13,793 nt of DNA from Paracoccaceae bacterium (GTDB lineage Bacteria; Pseudomonadota; Alphaproteobacteria; Rhodobacterales; Rhodobacteraceae). The DNA lies in NCBI GenBank assembly GCA_021767525.1, contig JAASTF010000057.1:1-13793 (forward strand). The letters are read 5' to 3'. Every line of letters begins with the position of its first letter. The stretch's first letter is position 1. Made by a program: the position numbers and the translations under genes. The notes under the pieces are model-generated. The model did no database searches. It saw only the letters and a list, made by a program, of their open reading frames with translations, and was not told where the DNA came from. Shown piece after piece: positions 6,486 through 13,119 of the stretch.

Positions 6486-7753
6486 GGCGATTTGCTTTTG
6501 TATTTCGACACCGCCCGCTCGATCCGGCTTTTGCTGGCCGGCCGCCCGGCATAGCGCGTGGCCAGCCGCTTTGGCCCGGCGGTAATCAGAAAGTAATCGT
6601 AATCGCGCGGCCGGTCGAAGGCGCACAGATACTGGAAATGCAGCCGGAAATAGCGCCGTTTCAGCGCCTGCCATTTTTCCGGGCTCAGGCTTTGGGTGAA
6701 GGCGGCGGAAAAGACCAGCGGCCAGCGCTTGTCGCGCGGGGCGACACCCGACACCGAAACCGGATCGCACAGGGCAAAGGCGCAGCCATCGCCGGGCGCG
6801 GTCACGTCCACCCAGGTCAGCCACCGGCTTTGCGCCAGGAACGCCAGGTCACGCCGCAGCTGCCAGGCATCGGGCAGGAAACTGACCATCGGCACAACCT
6901 CGCCCAGGCTGAGGAATGCCAGCGCGGGGCCGTCCTTCGGCACCTCGCCCGCGCGGATCAGATCGGCCAGCACCATAACACCCAGATGCGCGCCCGAGCT
7001 GTGGCCCACCACCAGCACCTCGTCCACGTCATCTTGCAAGGCCTGCGCGATGCGGGCGCGAAACACATCCATCCGGGCCTGCAGATCGGGCGGCGTTGCG
7101 CCGTTCCAGCGGGCCGAATAGGCGTAGTCATGCATCAGGTAATAGGCGAACAGCTTGTTGTCGTGCGCCTTGAACCAGCGCAGCACCGCGATGGCCGCGG
7201 CCGCCAGACCCAGCGCATAGGCCACCCACTCCAGCATCAGCCGCGCGCCCAACACGCTGCCACCGTCGCCCGTCAGCGGCACGAACCCCACCAGCCAGGC
7301 CAGCCCCAGCCCCGCCAGATGCCCCAGCCCCAGCGCGATCACAGCCTGCAAAATCAGCGCGCCCACCGGGTAGAGCGCCGCGATCACCGGCCCCTTGCGC
7401 AGACGCATCAGCCGCCACAAAGCCCCTGACGCGATATAAGTCCAGGCCGTGCGCACAAGCTGCGCATAGGTGGCCGGAATGCTGTTCGACATGCTGTCGC
7501 GTACGATATCCGACCACAGCAAAACCTCGACATCCGCATCTACCCAGGCGCCGTTCACCACCGATTTCACGTGCCAGCCATAAGGGCCCTCGGTACGCTT
7601 GGCGCTCAGCGTCAGCTCGTATCCCGAGATCGCTGCCTGCGCCGCCCCTTCCTTGCGATAAAGCTCGCGATAGCGGCGGGGATGAATCGGGTCATAGCCG
7701 GGGATGTAGAACACCCGGCGCTTGCGCACGTCTTCCGTTTCGGGGCTGCCCAT
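6482..7753 (-). CDS. Membrane-associated alpha/beta-hydrolase-like protein, function unknown
   Basis: A 423-residue protein that I cannot place in a named family. It opens with RRVFYIPGYDPIHPRRYREL (12-31), like the first beta strand of a hydrolase fold. Hydrophobic stretches follow at about 122-160 and 172-193, long enough for two to three membrane helices. Then comes VDEVLVVGHSSGAHLGVMVL (243-262), whose GHSSG (S252) is a classic nucleophile elbow. A late aspartate/histidine pair for the triad cannot be fixed by eye. The fold would thus be a hydrolase with a membrane insertion before the nucleophile. The ATG at 7753 is preceded by GAGGT; reading further upstream gives non-protein-like sequence. 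The stop overlaps the P450 start (ATGA), so the two form an operon and may act on the same lipid or ester substrate. That link is inference. Confidence 0.75.
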   Translation of the reverse strand: MGSPETEDVRKRRVFYIPGYDPIHPRRYRELYRKEGAAQAAISGYELTLSAKRTEGPYGWHVKSVVNGAWVDADVEVLLWSDIVRDSMSNSIPATYAQLVRTAWTYIASGALWRLMRLRKGPVIAALYPVGALILQAVIALGLGHLAGLGLAWLVGFVPLTGDGGSVLGARLMLEWVAYALGLAAAAIAVLRWFKAHDNKLFAYYLMHDYAYSARWNGATPPDLQARMDVFRARIAQALQDDVDEVLVVGHSSGAHLGVMVLADLIRAGEVPKDGPALAFLSLGEVVPMVSFLPDAWQLRRDLAFLAQSRWLTWVDVTAPGDGCAFALCDPVSVSGVAPRDKRWPLVFSAAFTQSLSPEKWQALKRRYFRLHFQYLCAFDRPRDYDYFLITAGPKRLATRYAGRPASKSRIERAVSKYKSKSP

Positions 7754-8059
7754 GCCTGACCTCGTTTTCGGGACGATACCGCCCAAATTCGACAAGCGTA
7801 AGGCAGTTTTGCGCCCAAGGGCGGGTCGGGGCGCGGTCAAGGATGGCCGCCAGGCCACCGCGCGGCACGCGCGGCTTGTCCTTGAGGGCGCCGCGGCCCG
7901 CATCACACTCGCCAAGGCGCGTTCAGGGCAGACCTGCCCCTGAACCGCCTCTCGGCAAAAAGAAAACCAGCGCCACACGCCCCGCATAGGGGCGGCGCGT
8001 CGCCTGGATCACTGGCAGAATGAAAGCGCGCGGTAGCGCGCCGCTGGATCAGACCCCGC
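7754..8059. other. 306-base intergenic region between the hydrolase-like gene and ccdA
   Basis: I see no convincing gene here. From the ccdA side on the minus strand it holds a small hairpin GCGCGC-loop-GCGCGC (plus 8026-8041) with a TTTCATT tail. Next is a stronger terminator (7956-7998), and then an imperfect inverted repeat at 7921-7945 (arms GTTCAGGG and CCCTGAAC with a further short paired core). The part nearest the hydrolase gene must contain the promoter of the hydrolase-P450 operon, but no clear -35/-10 pair can be named. Open frames through this region have poor codon usage. Confidence 0.6.
7956..7998 (-). terminator. Rho-independent terminator of ccdA
   Basis: On the minus strand, outer arms GCGCC (plus 7998-7994) and GGCGC (7974-7970) enclose an inner stem GCCCC/GGGGC (7993-7989 with 7983-7979). 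The transcript then runs into TTTTCTTTTT (plus 7965-7956). Stem plus T-rich tail is the standard arrangement, about 60-100 bases after the ccdA stop. Confidence 0.72.
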
Positions 8060-8809
8060 TTATCCCAGTGCGGCCAGCGCCGGAAAGGTTTCCAGCAGCC
8101 AATAGGAAAAGGCCGAAAAACCGCCTGTCAGCATCAGCAACCCGATGGTCCACAAAAGCAGGCCCATCACCCGCTCGATCTGCTCCATGTGCCGCTTCAT
8201 CCAGCCCATCACACCCTGCATCCGCGGCAGGAACGCCGCCACCAGCAGGAACGGAATGCCCAGCCCCGCCGCGTAGACCGCCAGCAAAAGCGTGCCCCGC
8301 GCCACCGACGCCTCGGACGCGGCCAGCGACAGGATCGCGCCCAGCTGCGGGCCGATACAGGGCGTCCAGCCAAAGGCAAAGGCAAGCCCCAGCACATAGG
8401 CGCCAAAGGCGCTGCCGCCGCGGTCGCCCGCGTCCAGCCGCGCCTCGCGGTCCAGGAACCCGATGCGATAGACCCCCACGAAATGCGCGCCGAAGATCAT
8501 CACGATCACGCCCGCGATGGTGTTGAACCAGCCCTGGTATTGCAAAAACAGCGTGCCCACCGCGCTGGCGGCGAACCCAAGCAGCAAGAACACCGTCGAC
8601 AGGCCCAGCACGAAAAACGCCGCCGGCCCCAGCGCGCTGCGTTTCGCATCGGCGCGGTTCAGATCGGCCAGCGACACCCCGCTCATATAGGCCAGATAGG
8701 GCGGCACGATGGGCAAAACGCAGGGCGACAGGAAAGAGATCAGCCCCGCAAACAGCGCCACCAGCATCGCGGGCAACAGCGCCGCGTCTATGATCTCGAT
8801 TCCGAACAT
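8060..8809 (-). CDS. ccdA: Cytochrome c biogenesis protein CcdA (DsbD-type thiol transporter)
   Basis: A 249-residue inner membrane protein with six hydrophobic segments that carries reducing equivalents from cytoplasmic thioredoxin to periplasmic thiol proteins, needed for cytochrome c maturation. The two redox cysteines lie in their family contexts: FLSPCVLPIVPPYLAYMSG (C30) and FGWTPCIGPQLGAILSLA (C151). Length matches the short CcdA class without DsbD end domains. The start has a strong AAGGAG close upstream of the ATG at 8809. The gene is divergent from the TusA-like gene and is followed by a terminator, so it is probably transcribed alone. No thioredoxin partner is adjacent. Confidence 0.95.
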   Translation of the reverse strand: MFGIEIIDAALLPAMLVALFAGLISFLSPCVLPIVPPYLAYMSGVSLADLNRADAKRSALGPAAFFVLGLSTVFLLLGFAASAVGTLFLQYQGWFNTIAGVIVMIFGAHFVGVYRIGFLDREARLDAGDRGGSAFGAYVLGLAFAFGWTPCIGPQLGAILSLAASEASVARGTLLLAVYAAGLGIPFLLVAAFLPRMQGVMGWMKRHMEQIERVMGLLLWTIGLLMLTGGFSAFSYWLLETFPALAALG

Positions 8810-8912
8810 GCCTTCTCCTTAGCCCGGCCCGCGCGCGCCGTCACGCCCCAAGGGCCGAACATGTCGTCACATGCGCGTGGACAGCGCGTGAAAGCGGCGC
8901 TAAGCCCGGGCC

Positions 8913-9152
8913 ATGACCGACGGCGCCCAGATCACCATCGACGCGCGGGGGCTGATCTGCCCCCTGCCCGTCCTGCGCGCGCGCAAGCGTCTGTCCGCGC
9001 TGCCCCCCGGCACGGTGGTCGCCGTTCTGGCCGATGATGCGATGGCGCGGATCGACCTGCCGCATTTCTGCGCCGAGGCCGGGCACACCCACCTGTCGCT
9101 GACCGACGAGGCCGATCACCAGCGCCACCTGATCCGGCGCGGCCCCGATTAA
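8913..9152 (+). CDS. TusA-family sulfurtransferase / SirA-like protein
   Basis: A 79-residue cytoplasmic protein of the TusA/SirA fold. The core IDARGLICPLPVLRARKRLS carries the CPxP motif with the sulfur-accepting cysteine C16. The rest fits the beta-alpha-beta-alpha-beta-beta fold, with DDAMARIDLPHFCAEAGHTH corresponding to the second helix region. Such proteins pass persulfide sulfur to tRNA thiolation, molybdenum cofactor or other acceptors. In E. coli TusA works in the tRNA 2-thiouridine relay, but the Tus partners are not nearby, so the acceptor is unknown. There is no strong Shine-Dalgarno sequence before the ATG at 8913. The TAA stop overlaps the stop of bioY on the other strand. A duplicate extra cysteine, C53, is present in the second half. 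Confidence 0.88.
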   Translation: MTDGAQITIDARGLICPLPVLRARKRLSALPPGTVVAVLADDAMARIDLPHFCAEAGHTHLSLTDEADHQRHLIRRGPD

Positions 9153-9694
9153 CCGCGCACCAGGTCGGGGCGCGCGCGCAGCACGGCCTGGGTGATGAAC
9201 CCGGCCAGGACCGCCTTGATCACGTCGCCCGGCACGAACACCCCCATGATCGCCGCCGAGGCCGCGAAGGAACGGTCCGTCACCATAGCAAAGCCCACGA
9301 TTCCAAAGGCATAAAGCACGACGACCCCGCCCAAAAGCGCAGCCAGCGTGGTTGTCAAAACGCGGGCTCCCCCCGCGCGCGCCCAGGCGCGCGTGGCCCA
9401 GCCGGTGACAAAGGCGGCGACGGGAAAGCCCACCAGAAACCCGACCGTGGGGCCCGCGAACACGCCCAGCCCGCCGCGCCCGCCGGCCAGCAACGGCAGG
9501 CCAAGCGCCACCAGGAACAAGAACAGCAGCACCGCCAGCGCCCCGCGCCGCGCGCCCAGCAAGGTGCCGGCCAGCATCACGCCCAGGCTTTGCGCTGTGA
9601 TCGGCACGCCGCCCGCCAGGTCGAACTTGGGAATCAGCCCCAGCGCCGCGATCAGGGCGGCGAAAAGGGCGATCAATGTCAGGCTGCGTTCCAT
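9149..9694 (-). CDS. bioY: Biotin transporter substrate-binding S component BioY
   Basis: A 181-residue membrane protein with about six hydrophobic segments that binds biotin as the S component of an energy-coupling factor transporter. Family marks are GGVPITAQSLGVMLAGTLLGARRGALAV (partly quoted; the VPITAQ region at about 30-36) and the glycine-rich GLGVFAGPTVGFLVGFPVAAF loop near 75-95. Another is FVPGDVIKAVLAG near the end. The ATG at 9694 has AAGGA about nine bases upstream. It is the last gene of bioM-bioN-bioY, the order known from Rhodobacter capsulatus, where the three proteins make the high-affinity biotin uptake system. BioY alone can also transport at lower affinity in that organism. 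Confidence 0.95.
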   Translation of the reverse strand: MERSLTLIALFAALIAALGLIPKFDLAGGVPITAQSLGVMLAGTLLGARRGALAVLLFLFLVALGLPLLAGGRGGLGVFAGPTVGFLVGFPVAAFVTGWATRAWARAGGARVLTTTLAALLGGVVVLYAFGIVGFAMVTDRSFAASAAIMGVFVPGDVIKAVLAGFITQAVLRARPDLVRG

Positions 9695-9733
9695 GGGGTG
9701 TGTCCTTTGGTGATTTTCGTTCGCCCGGCCCTC

Positions 9734-10333
9734 TTACAGGCCGCCCGACCGCGCGCGCAAGGCATCGGCCACTCGGTCCGCATCATCCAGCGCGGTCAGC
9801 GCAAAGGGCAACACCAGCCGCCAGCCCGGGCGCCGCGCGCTGCGTGCCCGCCAGGCCAGCGCCAGCGCCCGGCCCTTTTCCATCAGGACAGGGGTAAAGC
9901 GAATGACCAGCGCCACCGCGACCGCCAGCCGCCGCCGCCCACGGGCCGGCAGGCGCAGCAGCGCCAGCGCACCATCGACACGGTCCAGCATGTCCTGCAA
10001 GCGCGTCGTCATCGTCACCAGGTTGGCCAGCGCCACCAGCGCGGCCATCCGCGCCACGATCACCACGCCCTGCGCCAATGCCCCGGTCCACCAATGCCAG
10101 GCCAGGATCACGGCGACAAAGGGCAGGATCGGCGCCAGCATCCGCGCCCCCTGCCGCGCGAAGGCAAAGCCGCCCGCCAGATACAGCGCCGCAACCCCGG
10201 CCGCGCAGGCCAGCATCGGCAGAACCGCCTCGATCCAGAAAAACACCACCGTCGCCGCCAGCAGCGCCAGCAATTTCGGTCCGGCAGGCACGCCATGCCA
10301 GATCGTGCGCCGCTCAGAGGTCAGTGAAAGCAT
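9734..10333 (-). CDS. bioN: Energy-coupling factor transmembrane protein BioN (EcfT/CbiQ family)
   Basis: A 199-residue membrane protein that couples the BioM ATPase to BioY. The hydrophobic N-terminal two thirds give four to five membrane segments. The two arginine-containing coupling motifs of EcfT proteins appear at AWRARS (160-165) and ADALRARS (189-196). The second ends almost at the C-terminus, so this is a short T-component. The ATG at 10333 lies inside the end of bioM (20-base overlap) and has a G-rich stretch upstream. Earlier in-frame starts would extend deep into bioM and give a non-membrane-like sequence. The gap to bioY is 39 bases. Identity rests on motif, topology and operon position together. 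Confidence 0.9.
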   Translation of the reverse strand: MLSLTSERRTIWHGVPAGPKLLALLAATVVFFWIEAVLPMLACAAGVAALYLAGGFAFARQGARMLAPILPFVAVILAWHWWTGALAQGVVIVARMAALVALANLVTMTTRLQDMLDRVDGALALLRLPARGRRRLAVAVALVIRFTPVLMEKGRALALAWRARSARRPGWRLVLPFALTALDDADRVADALRARSGGL

Positions 10334-11033
10334 CGCTGCCCCCCAGCGCTTGCATCGCGGCGCGATAGGCGGGCAAAACCTGCGCGGGCGGCCCATCGGC
10401 GCGCAGTTGGCCATCCTCCAGCCAGATCACGCGGTCATAGGCCGCGATCGCCTCAAGATCGTGGGTGATATGCAGCAGGTGCTGCGCAACCCCGTCCAGA
10501 TACAGCCCCAGCCGCCGCGTGGTGGCCATGTCGAGCCCGGCAAAGGGCTCGTCCAGCACGATCACGCGCGGGGCCATCAGCAGCACGGCCATCAGGCAGA
10601 CCAGGTGCCGCTGCCCCTGGCTCAGCGTGTGGATCGCGCGGGTGGCCCAATCGGCGCGGTCGAATCGGGCCAAGATCTCGGTGACCTGTTCGGCCGCCTT
10701 CTGTGCGCCGTGGCCCTGGCTGCGCAGGCCAAAGGCCAGCTCTTCCTCGACCGTGGGAAAAATGATCTGGTGATCGGGGTTCTGAAACAGGATGCCCACC
10801 GTCGCCAAAGCCGCCCGCCGGTCCTGGGCCACATCAACGCCGGCCACCCGCACCAGGCCGCTATCCGGCGCGGTCAGCCCGGCGATCAGCCGCGCCAGTT
10901 GCGATTTGCCAGCCCCGTTGCGCCCGATCACCGCGACGCGCCGTTCGGTCAACCGCAACGACAGGTGATCGAAAACTGACCTGTGGCCATGCGCCAGGCT
11001 CACATCGTCCAGCAGAATGTCGGGTGCTGTCAT
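10314..11033 (-). CDS. bioM: Biotin transporter ATP-binding protein BioM
   Basis: A 239-residue ABC ATPase that powers biotin uptake. Motifs in order: Walker A GRNGAGKS (37-44), Q-loop FQNPDHQIIF (Q84) with the PDxQ form typical of ECF ATPases, signature LSQGQRH (137-143), Walker B RVIVLDEPFAGLD (156-168, E162), and switch histidine H191 (THD). The signature has Q instead of the usual G at the third position. The ATG at 11033 has only a weak G-rich ribosome site. It is the first gene of bioMNY. The promoter must lie in the 45 bases before the tRNA gene or further upstream, so read-through from the tRNA-Pro unit is possible. Confidence 0.95.
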   Translation of the reverse strand: MTAPDILLDDVSLAHGHRSVFDHLSLRLTERRVAVIGRNGAGKSQLARLIAGLTAPDSGLVRVAGVDVAQDRRAALATVGILFQNPDHQIIFPTVEEELAFGLRSQGHGAQKAAEQVTEILARFDRADWATRAIHTLSQGQRHLVCLMAVLLMAPRVIVLDEPFAGLDMATTRRLGLYLDGVAQHLLHITHDLEAIAAYDRVIWLEDGQLRADGPPAQVLPAYRAAMQALGGSDAFTDL

Positions 11034-11078
11034 TTCGGCCCCGCGGTCGTCCGGCCGGGGTGGCCGATAAAAGGTAAA

Positions 11079-11155
11079 TGGTCGGGACGGCGAGATTCGA
11101 ACTCACGACCCCCTGTACCCAAAACAGGTGCGCTACCAGACTGCGCCACGTCCCG
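11079..11155 (-). tRNA. tRNA-Pro (anticodon UGG)
   Basis: On the minus strand the 77-base gene starts CGGGACGTGGCGCAG and ends CGTCCCG-A-CCA, so the 3' CCA is encoded. The acceptor stem CGGGACG/CGTCCCG pairs perfectly. The D-loop has AGTCTGGTAGCGC. The anticodon arm is CCTGT-TTTGGGT-ACAGG, giving anticodon TGG. The T arm contains GTTCGAATC. All parts are intact. It lies between the DUF192 gene and bioM on the same strand. Confidence 0.96.
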
Positions 11156-11190
11156 AACCATGCGCCCCAATACCCTGTGCCCGCCGGATT

Positions 11191-11209
11191 GAAAAGCCCC
11201 TAGCAGGGC
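11191..11209 (-). terminator. Terminator overlapping the stop codon of the DUF192 gene
   Basis: On the minus strand GCCCT (plus 11209-11205), loop GCTA and GGGGC (11200-11196) form a 5-bp stem (one G-U pair) followed by TTTTC. The TAG stop of the DUF192 gene spans the loop and first base of the second arm. The stem is short but the T-run is present. Confidence 0.5.
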
Positions 11210-11718
11210 CAGGCGGCAAGGGACGGGTCAAAGGCCGGATGGCGCATCTGCGCGCCCGGCCCTATGCCCATCGCCCGCGCCAGACCGCCGTTGATTTCCA
11301 GCACCGCCAGGATGTCGCGGCCGCCCCGGATCGGCGTCAGGTCGCCGGGCCGGGCGCGGTGATGCACCCGGCGCACGGTGCCGGTGGCGTCGAGAAACAG
11401 CATATCCAGCGGAATCAGCGTGTTCTTCATCCAGAAAGACACCGGGCCGGGCCGGGGATACACGAACAACATGCCGGCGCTGCGCGGCATGTTTTCGACG
11501 AACATCAGCCCGCGGGCACGCTGTTCTGCGGTGGCGGCCACGTCGACCGTGAACCGCGCCCGCCCGAAATCGCCGCGCAGATGCACGGTATTGGCCGCGC
11601 ATGCGGCGGTGTCGGTGCCTTGCGCGCGCAGCGGTGGGGCCAACAGCGCGGACAAGGCCAGCACGGCCAGCCCCAGCAGACCCGCAAGGGCGCGCCGCCT
11701 GCACATCCGCCCACTCAT
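11200..11718 (-). CDS. DUF192 exported protein
   Basis: A 172-residue protein with a signal peptide: basic MSGRMCRRR, a hydrophobic core (LAGLLGLAVLALSALLA), and a likely signal peptidase I site after LRA at residue 32. The mature part is a DUF192 (COG1430) domain with ARGLMFVENMPRSAGMLFVYP, SFWMKNTLIPLDMLFLDATG and the ILAVLEINGGLARAMGI tail. Family function is unknown. The start ATG at 11718 overlaps the stop of the cold-shock gene as ATGA, and there is no clear ribosome site, so translation is probably coupled. A second ATG four codons later (11706) is possible. The protein acts outside the cytoplasm while its operon partner binds nucleic acid inside, so a direct joint function is unlikely. 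The C-terminus is unusual in ending with cysteine (AAWPC). Confidence 0.87.
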   Translation of the reverse strand: MSGRMCRRRALAGLLGLAVLALSALLAPPLRAQGTDTAACAANTVHLRGDFGRARFTVDVAATAEQRARGLMFVENMPRSAGMLFVYPRPGPVSFWMKNTLIPLDMLFLDATGTVRRVHHRARPGDLTPIRGGRDILAVLEINGGLARAMGIGPGAQMRHPAFDPSLAAWPC

Positions 11719-12251
11719 ATGTCGGACTTTTTCAACGCCGCTTCCCAGGCCAGCACCTCGGTCGCCATGCGGCCGCGCTTGCCGTCGATGACACGCAGAC
11801 AGACCGCCTCGCCCGGTTGCAGATCGGCCAGGCCCGACCGGCGCAGCACCTCGATATGGATGAACACATCCTCGGCGCGGCCAAAGACATTGGCAAAGCC
11901 GAATCCCTTGCCCTTGTCGAACCATTTCACCCGCGCCGGCTCCAGCGGAGCGGCGGCGATGGTTTCGGGATCGATCTCTTCGAAATCGGTCAGTGTCGCC
12001 GTCGTGCCTGCCTCGGGCGGCGCGATCGAGATCACCTCGACCGCCTGAACGCCCCGCGGCGTTTCCTGAACCTCTATCTCCACCCGGGCGCCATCCGCGA
12101 CCGAACTTTGCCCGAAATTCCTCAGAACGTTGGCATGCAGCAAAATGTCCGGCCCGCCTTCATCGGCGATCACGAAACCGAACCCTTTTACGGGGTCAAA
12201 CCACTTAACCTGTCCGTTCACTTTGCGGGTGCTGTCGTTGTCGTTAGTCAA
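11715..12251 (-). CDS. Tandem cold-shock domain protein
   Basis: A 178-residue protein with two cold-shock domains, a form common in Rhodobacterales. CSD1 is about residues 11-76 (VNGQVKWFDPVKGFGFV, with RNP2-like DILLH). CSD2 is about 105-170 (ARVKWFDKGKGFGFANVFG, with DVFIH). An acidic, proline-rich linker joins them. Each domain should bind single-stranded RNA or DNA. In CSD1 the RNP2 aromatic is replaced by leucine, so the two domains may differ in affinity. I chose the TTG at 12251 because GGTGG sits 5 bases upstream and MTNDNDSTRKVNG fits the domain boundary. Alternatives are GTG 12260 and ATG 12308, the last of which falls in a hairpin arm. The stop overlaps the DUF192 start. Confidence 0.88.
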   Translation of the reverse strand: MTNDNDSTRKVNGQVKWFDPVKGFGFVIADEGGPDILLHANVLRNFGQSSVADGARVEIEVQETPRGVQAVEVISIAPPEAGTTATLTDFEEIDPETIAAAPLEPARVKWFDKGKGFGFANVFGRAEDVFIHIEVLRRSGLADLQPGEAVCLRVIDGKRGRMATEVLAWEAALKKSDI

Positions 12252-12286
12252 GGTTACCACCCACGAATATAATTGAACCTCCCGCC

Positions 12287-12312
12287 CCTCATGCGACAGA
12301 GGCGGCATGAGG
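12287..12312 (-). promoter_or_regulatory. Hairpin in the predicted 5' leader of the cold-shock gene
   Basis: CCTCATGC (12287-12294) and GCATGAGG (12305-12312) are perfect 8-base arms around a 10-base loop. The structure ends 35 bases before the TTG start chosen for the cold-shock gene. It could be a leader RNA structure or an operator; no promoter was identified, so it is not certain that it is transcribed. Confidence 0.4.
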
Positions 12313-12349
12313 TGCAAGGCACAACTTTCCTTTTTTCACGGGCGTTCGC

Positions 12350-12368
12350 ATTTCGCGCGACGCGAAAT
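12350..12368 (-). terminator. Hairpin directly after pdxH, possible terminator
   Basis: ATTTCGCG (12350-12357), loop CGA and CGCGAAAT (12361-12368) make a perfect 8-bp stem that begins at the base after the pdxH stop. No T-run follows on the minus strand, so it may be a 3' stabilising structure rather than a terminator. Without it, pdxH could be transcribed through into the cold-shock gene. Confidence 0.4.
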
Positions 12369-12974
12369 TCACGGGTTGAGCCGCGTAATTTCCCACTCGT
12401 GTCTTGCGTCCGTTCTGCGCCACACGAAACGGTCGTGCAGACGAAACGCCCCATCCGCCCAGAATTCGATCTGACTTGGCGTGATTCTGTAACCCCCCCA
12501 AAAGGATGGTCTGGGCGGATTGGTGCCATGCCGCGCGGTCATTTTCGCCACCTCGGCCATCAGCGCGGCGCGCGACGACAGCGGGCGCGACTGCTGGCTG
12601 GCCCAGGCGCCCAGCCGGCTTTTCAGGCTGCGCGAGCGGAAATACTCGTCCGCCTTGGGCCCATCCTCGCGGGTGACGGTGCCGCGCACGCGAATCTGCC
12701 GGCGCAACGATTTCCAGTGCATCACGAACGCCGCCTTGCCCGCCTGCTCGATCTCTTGCGCCTTGGCGCTTTCGTAATTCGTGTAGAAAACGAAGGCATC
12801 GTCCTCGATCTCTTTCAGCAACACCATCCGCGCATTGGGCAGCCCGTCGGCATCCACCGTGGACAGCGCGATGGCGTTGGGGTCGTTCACCTCGGTCTGC
12901 TCGGCCTCGGCCAGCCAGGCGCGCGCGATGGCAAAGGGGTCGTCACCCGCGAAGATACCGGTACGGTCGGTCAT
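12369..12974 (-). CDS. pdxH: Pyridoxamine 5'-phosphate oxidase
   Basis: A 201-residue FMN enzyme that oxidises pyridoxamine or pyridoxine 5'-phosphate to PLP. Diagnostic segments are ALSTVDADGLPNARMVLLKEI (partly; NARMVLLK at about 47-54), FYTNYESAKAQEI (FMN binding, about 68-80) and WKSLRRQIRVRG (87-98). SRLGAWASQQSRPL and the C-terminal WGGYRITPSQIEFW with RLHDRFVWRR are the substrate and FMN contacts of the PdxH C-terminal domain. Length is normal for alphaproteobacteria. The ATG at 12974 has AGGA upstream. The gene is divergent from fabI, sharing a 145-base region. The terminal LNP is close to the usual LxP ending of the family. Confidence 0.96.
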   Translation of the reverse strand: MTDRTGIFAGDDPFAIARAWLAEAEQTEVNDPNAIALSTVDADGLPNARMVLLKEIEDDAFVFYTNYESAKAQEIEQAGKAAFVMHWKSLRRQIRVRGTVTREDGPKADEYFRSRSLKSRLGAWASQQSRPLSSRAALMAEVAKMTARHGTNPPRPSFWGGYRITPSQIEFWADGAFRLHDRFVWRRTDARHEWEITRLNP

Positions 12975-13051
12975 GAATCCTGTGTCCTTCGTAAATCGTT
13001 GCAGCCCCTCACCTGCCGCGCACAGCTTGGCCGCGCAAGACCCGGTTGGCC

Positions 13052-13080
13052 TTGATGCAGCGCAAGCCTTCGCCTAAAGG
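13052..13080 (+). promoter_or_regulatory. Possible promoter of fabI
   Basis: TTGATG (13052-13057) and TAAAGG (13075-13080) are separated by 17 bases and lie about 40 bases upstream of the fabI start. The -35 matches 4 of 6 consensus bases and the -10 only 3 of 6, so this is a suggestion based on spacing and position. Confidence 0.3.
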
Positions 13081-13119
13081 ACAGGCACTTGAAAGGAAGA
13101 ACTGGGTAAGGTTGCGGAA

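Noticed and set aside
5130..6824. Longer P450 start far upstream of 6485
   Set aside because: The added 113 residues come from the hydrolase-like gene read in another frame and are not P450-like; the ATGA overlap start is better.
6386..7429. A 347-codon plus-strand open frame opposite the P450/hydrolase junction
   Set aside because: Antisense shadow with Gln/His/Arg-rich composition; the minus-strand genes carry all recognisable motifs.
8189..9037. A 282-codon plus-strand open frame opposite ccdA and running into the TusA-like gene
   Set aside because: Shadow of ccdA codons; it overlaps two well-supported genes and has no domain.
9903..10979. A 358-codon plus-strand open frame opposite bioN and bioM
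   Set aside because: Antisense shadow of two strongly supported genes.
11034..11078. BioR operator (TTATCTATAA-type palindrome) upstream of bioM
   Set aside because: Only a TTTTATCGG stretch is present; the second half-site is absent, so BioR control is not supported by the local sequence.
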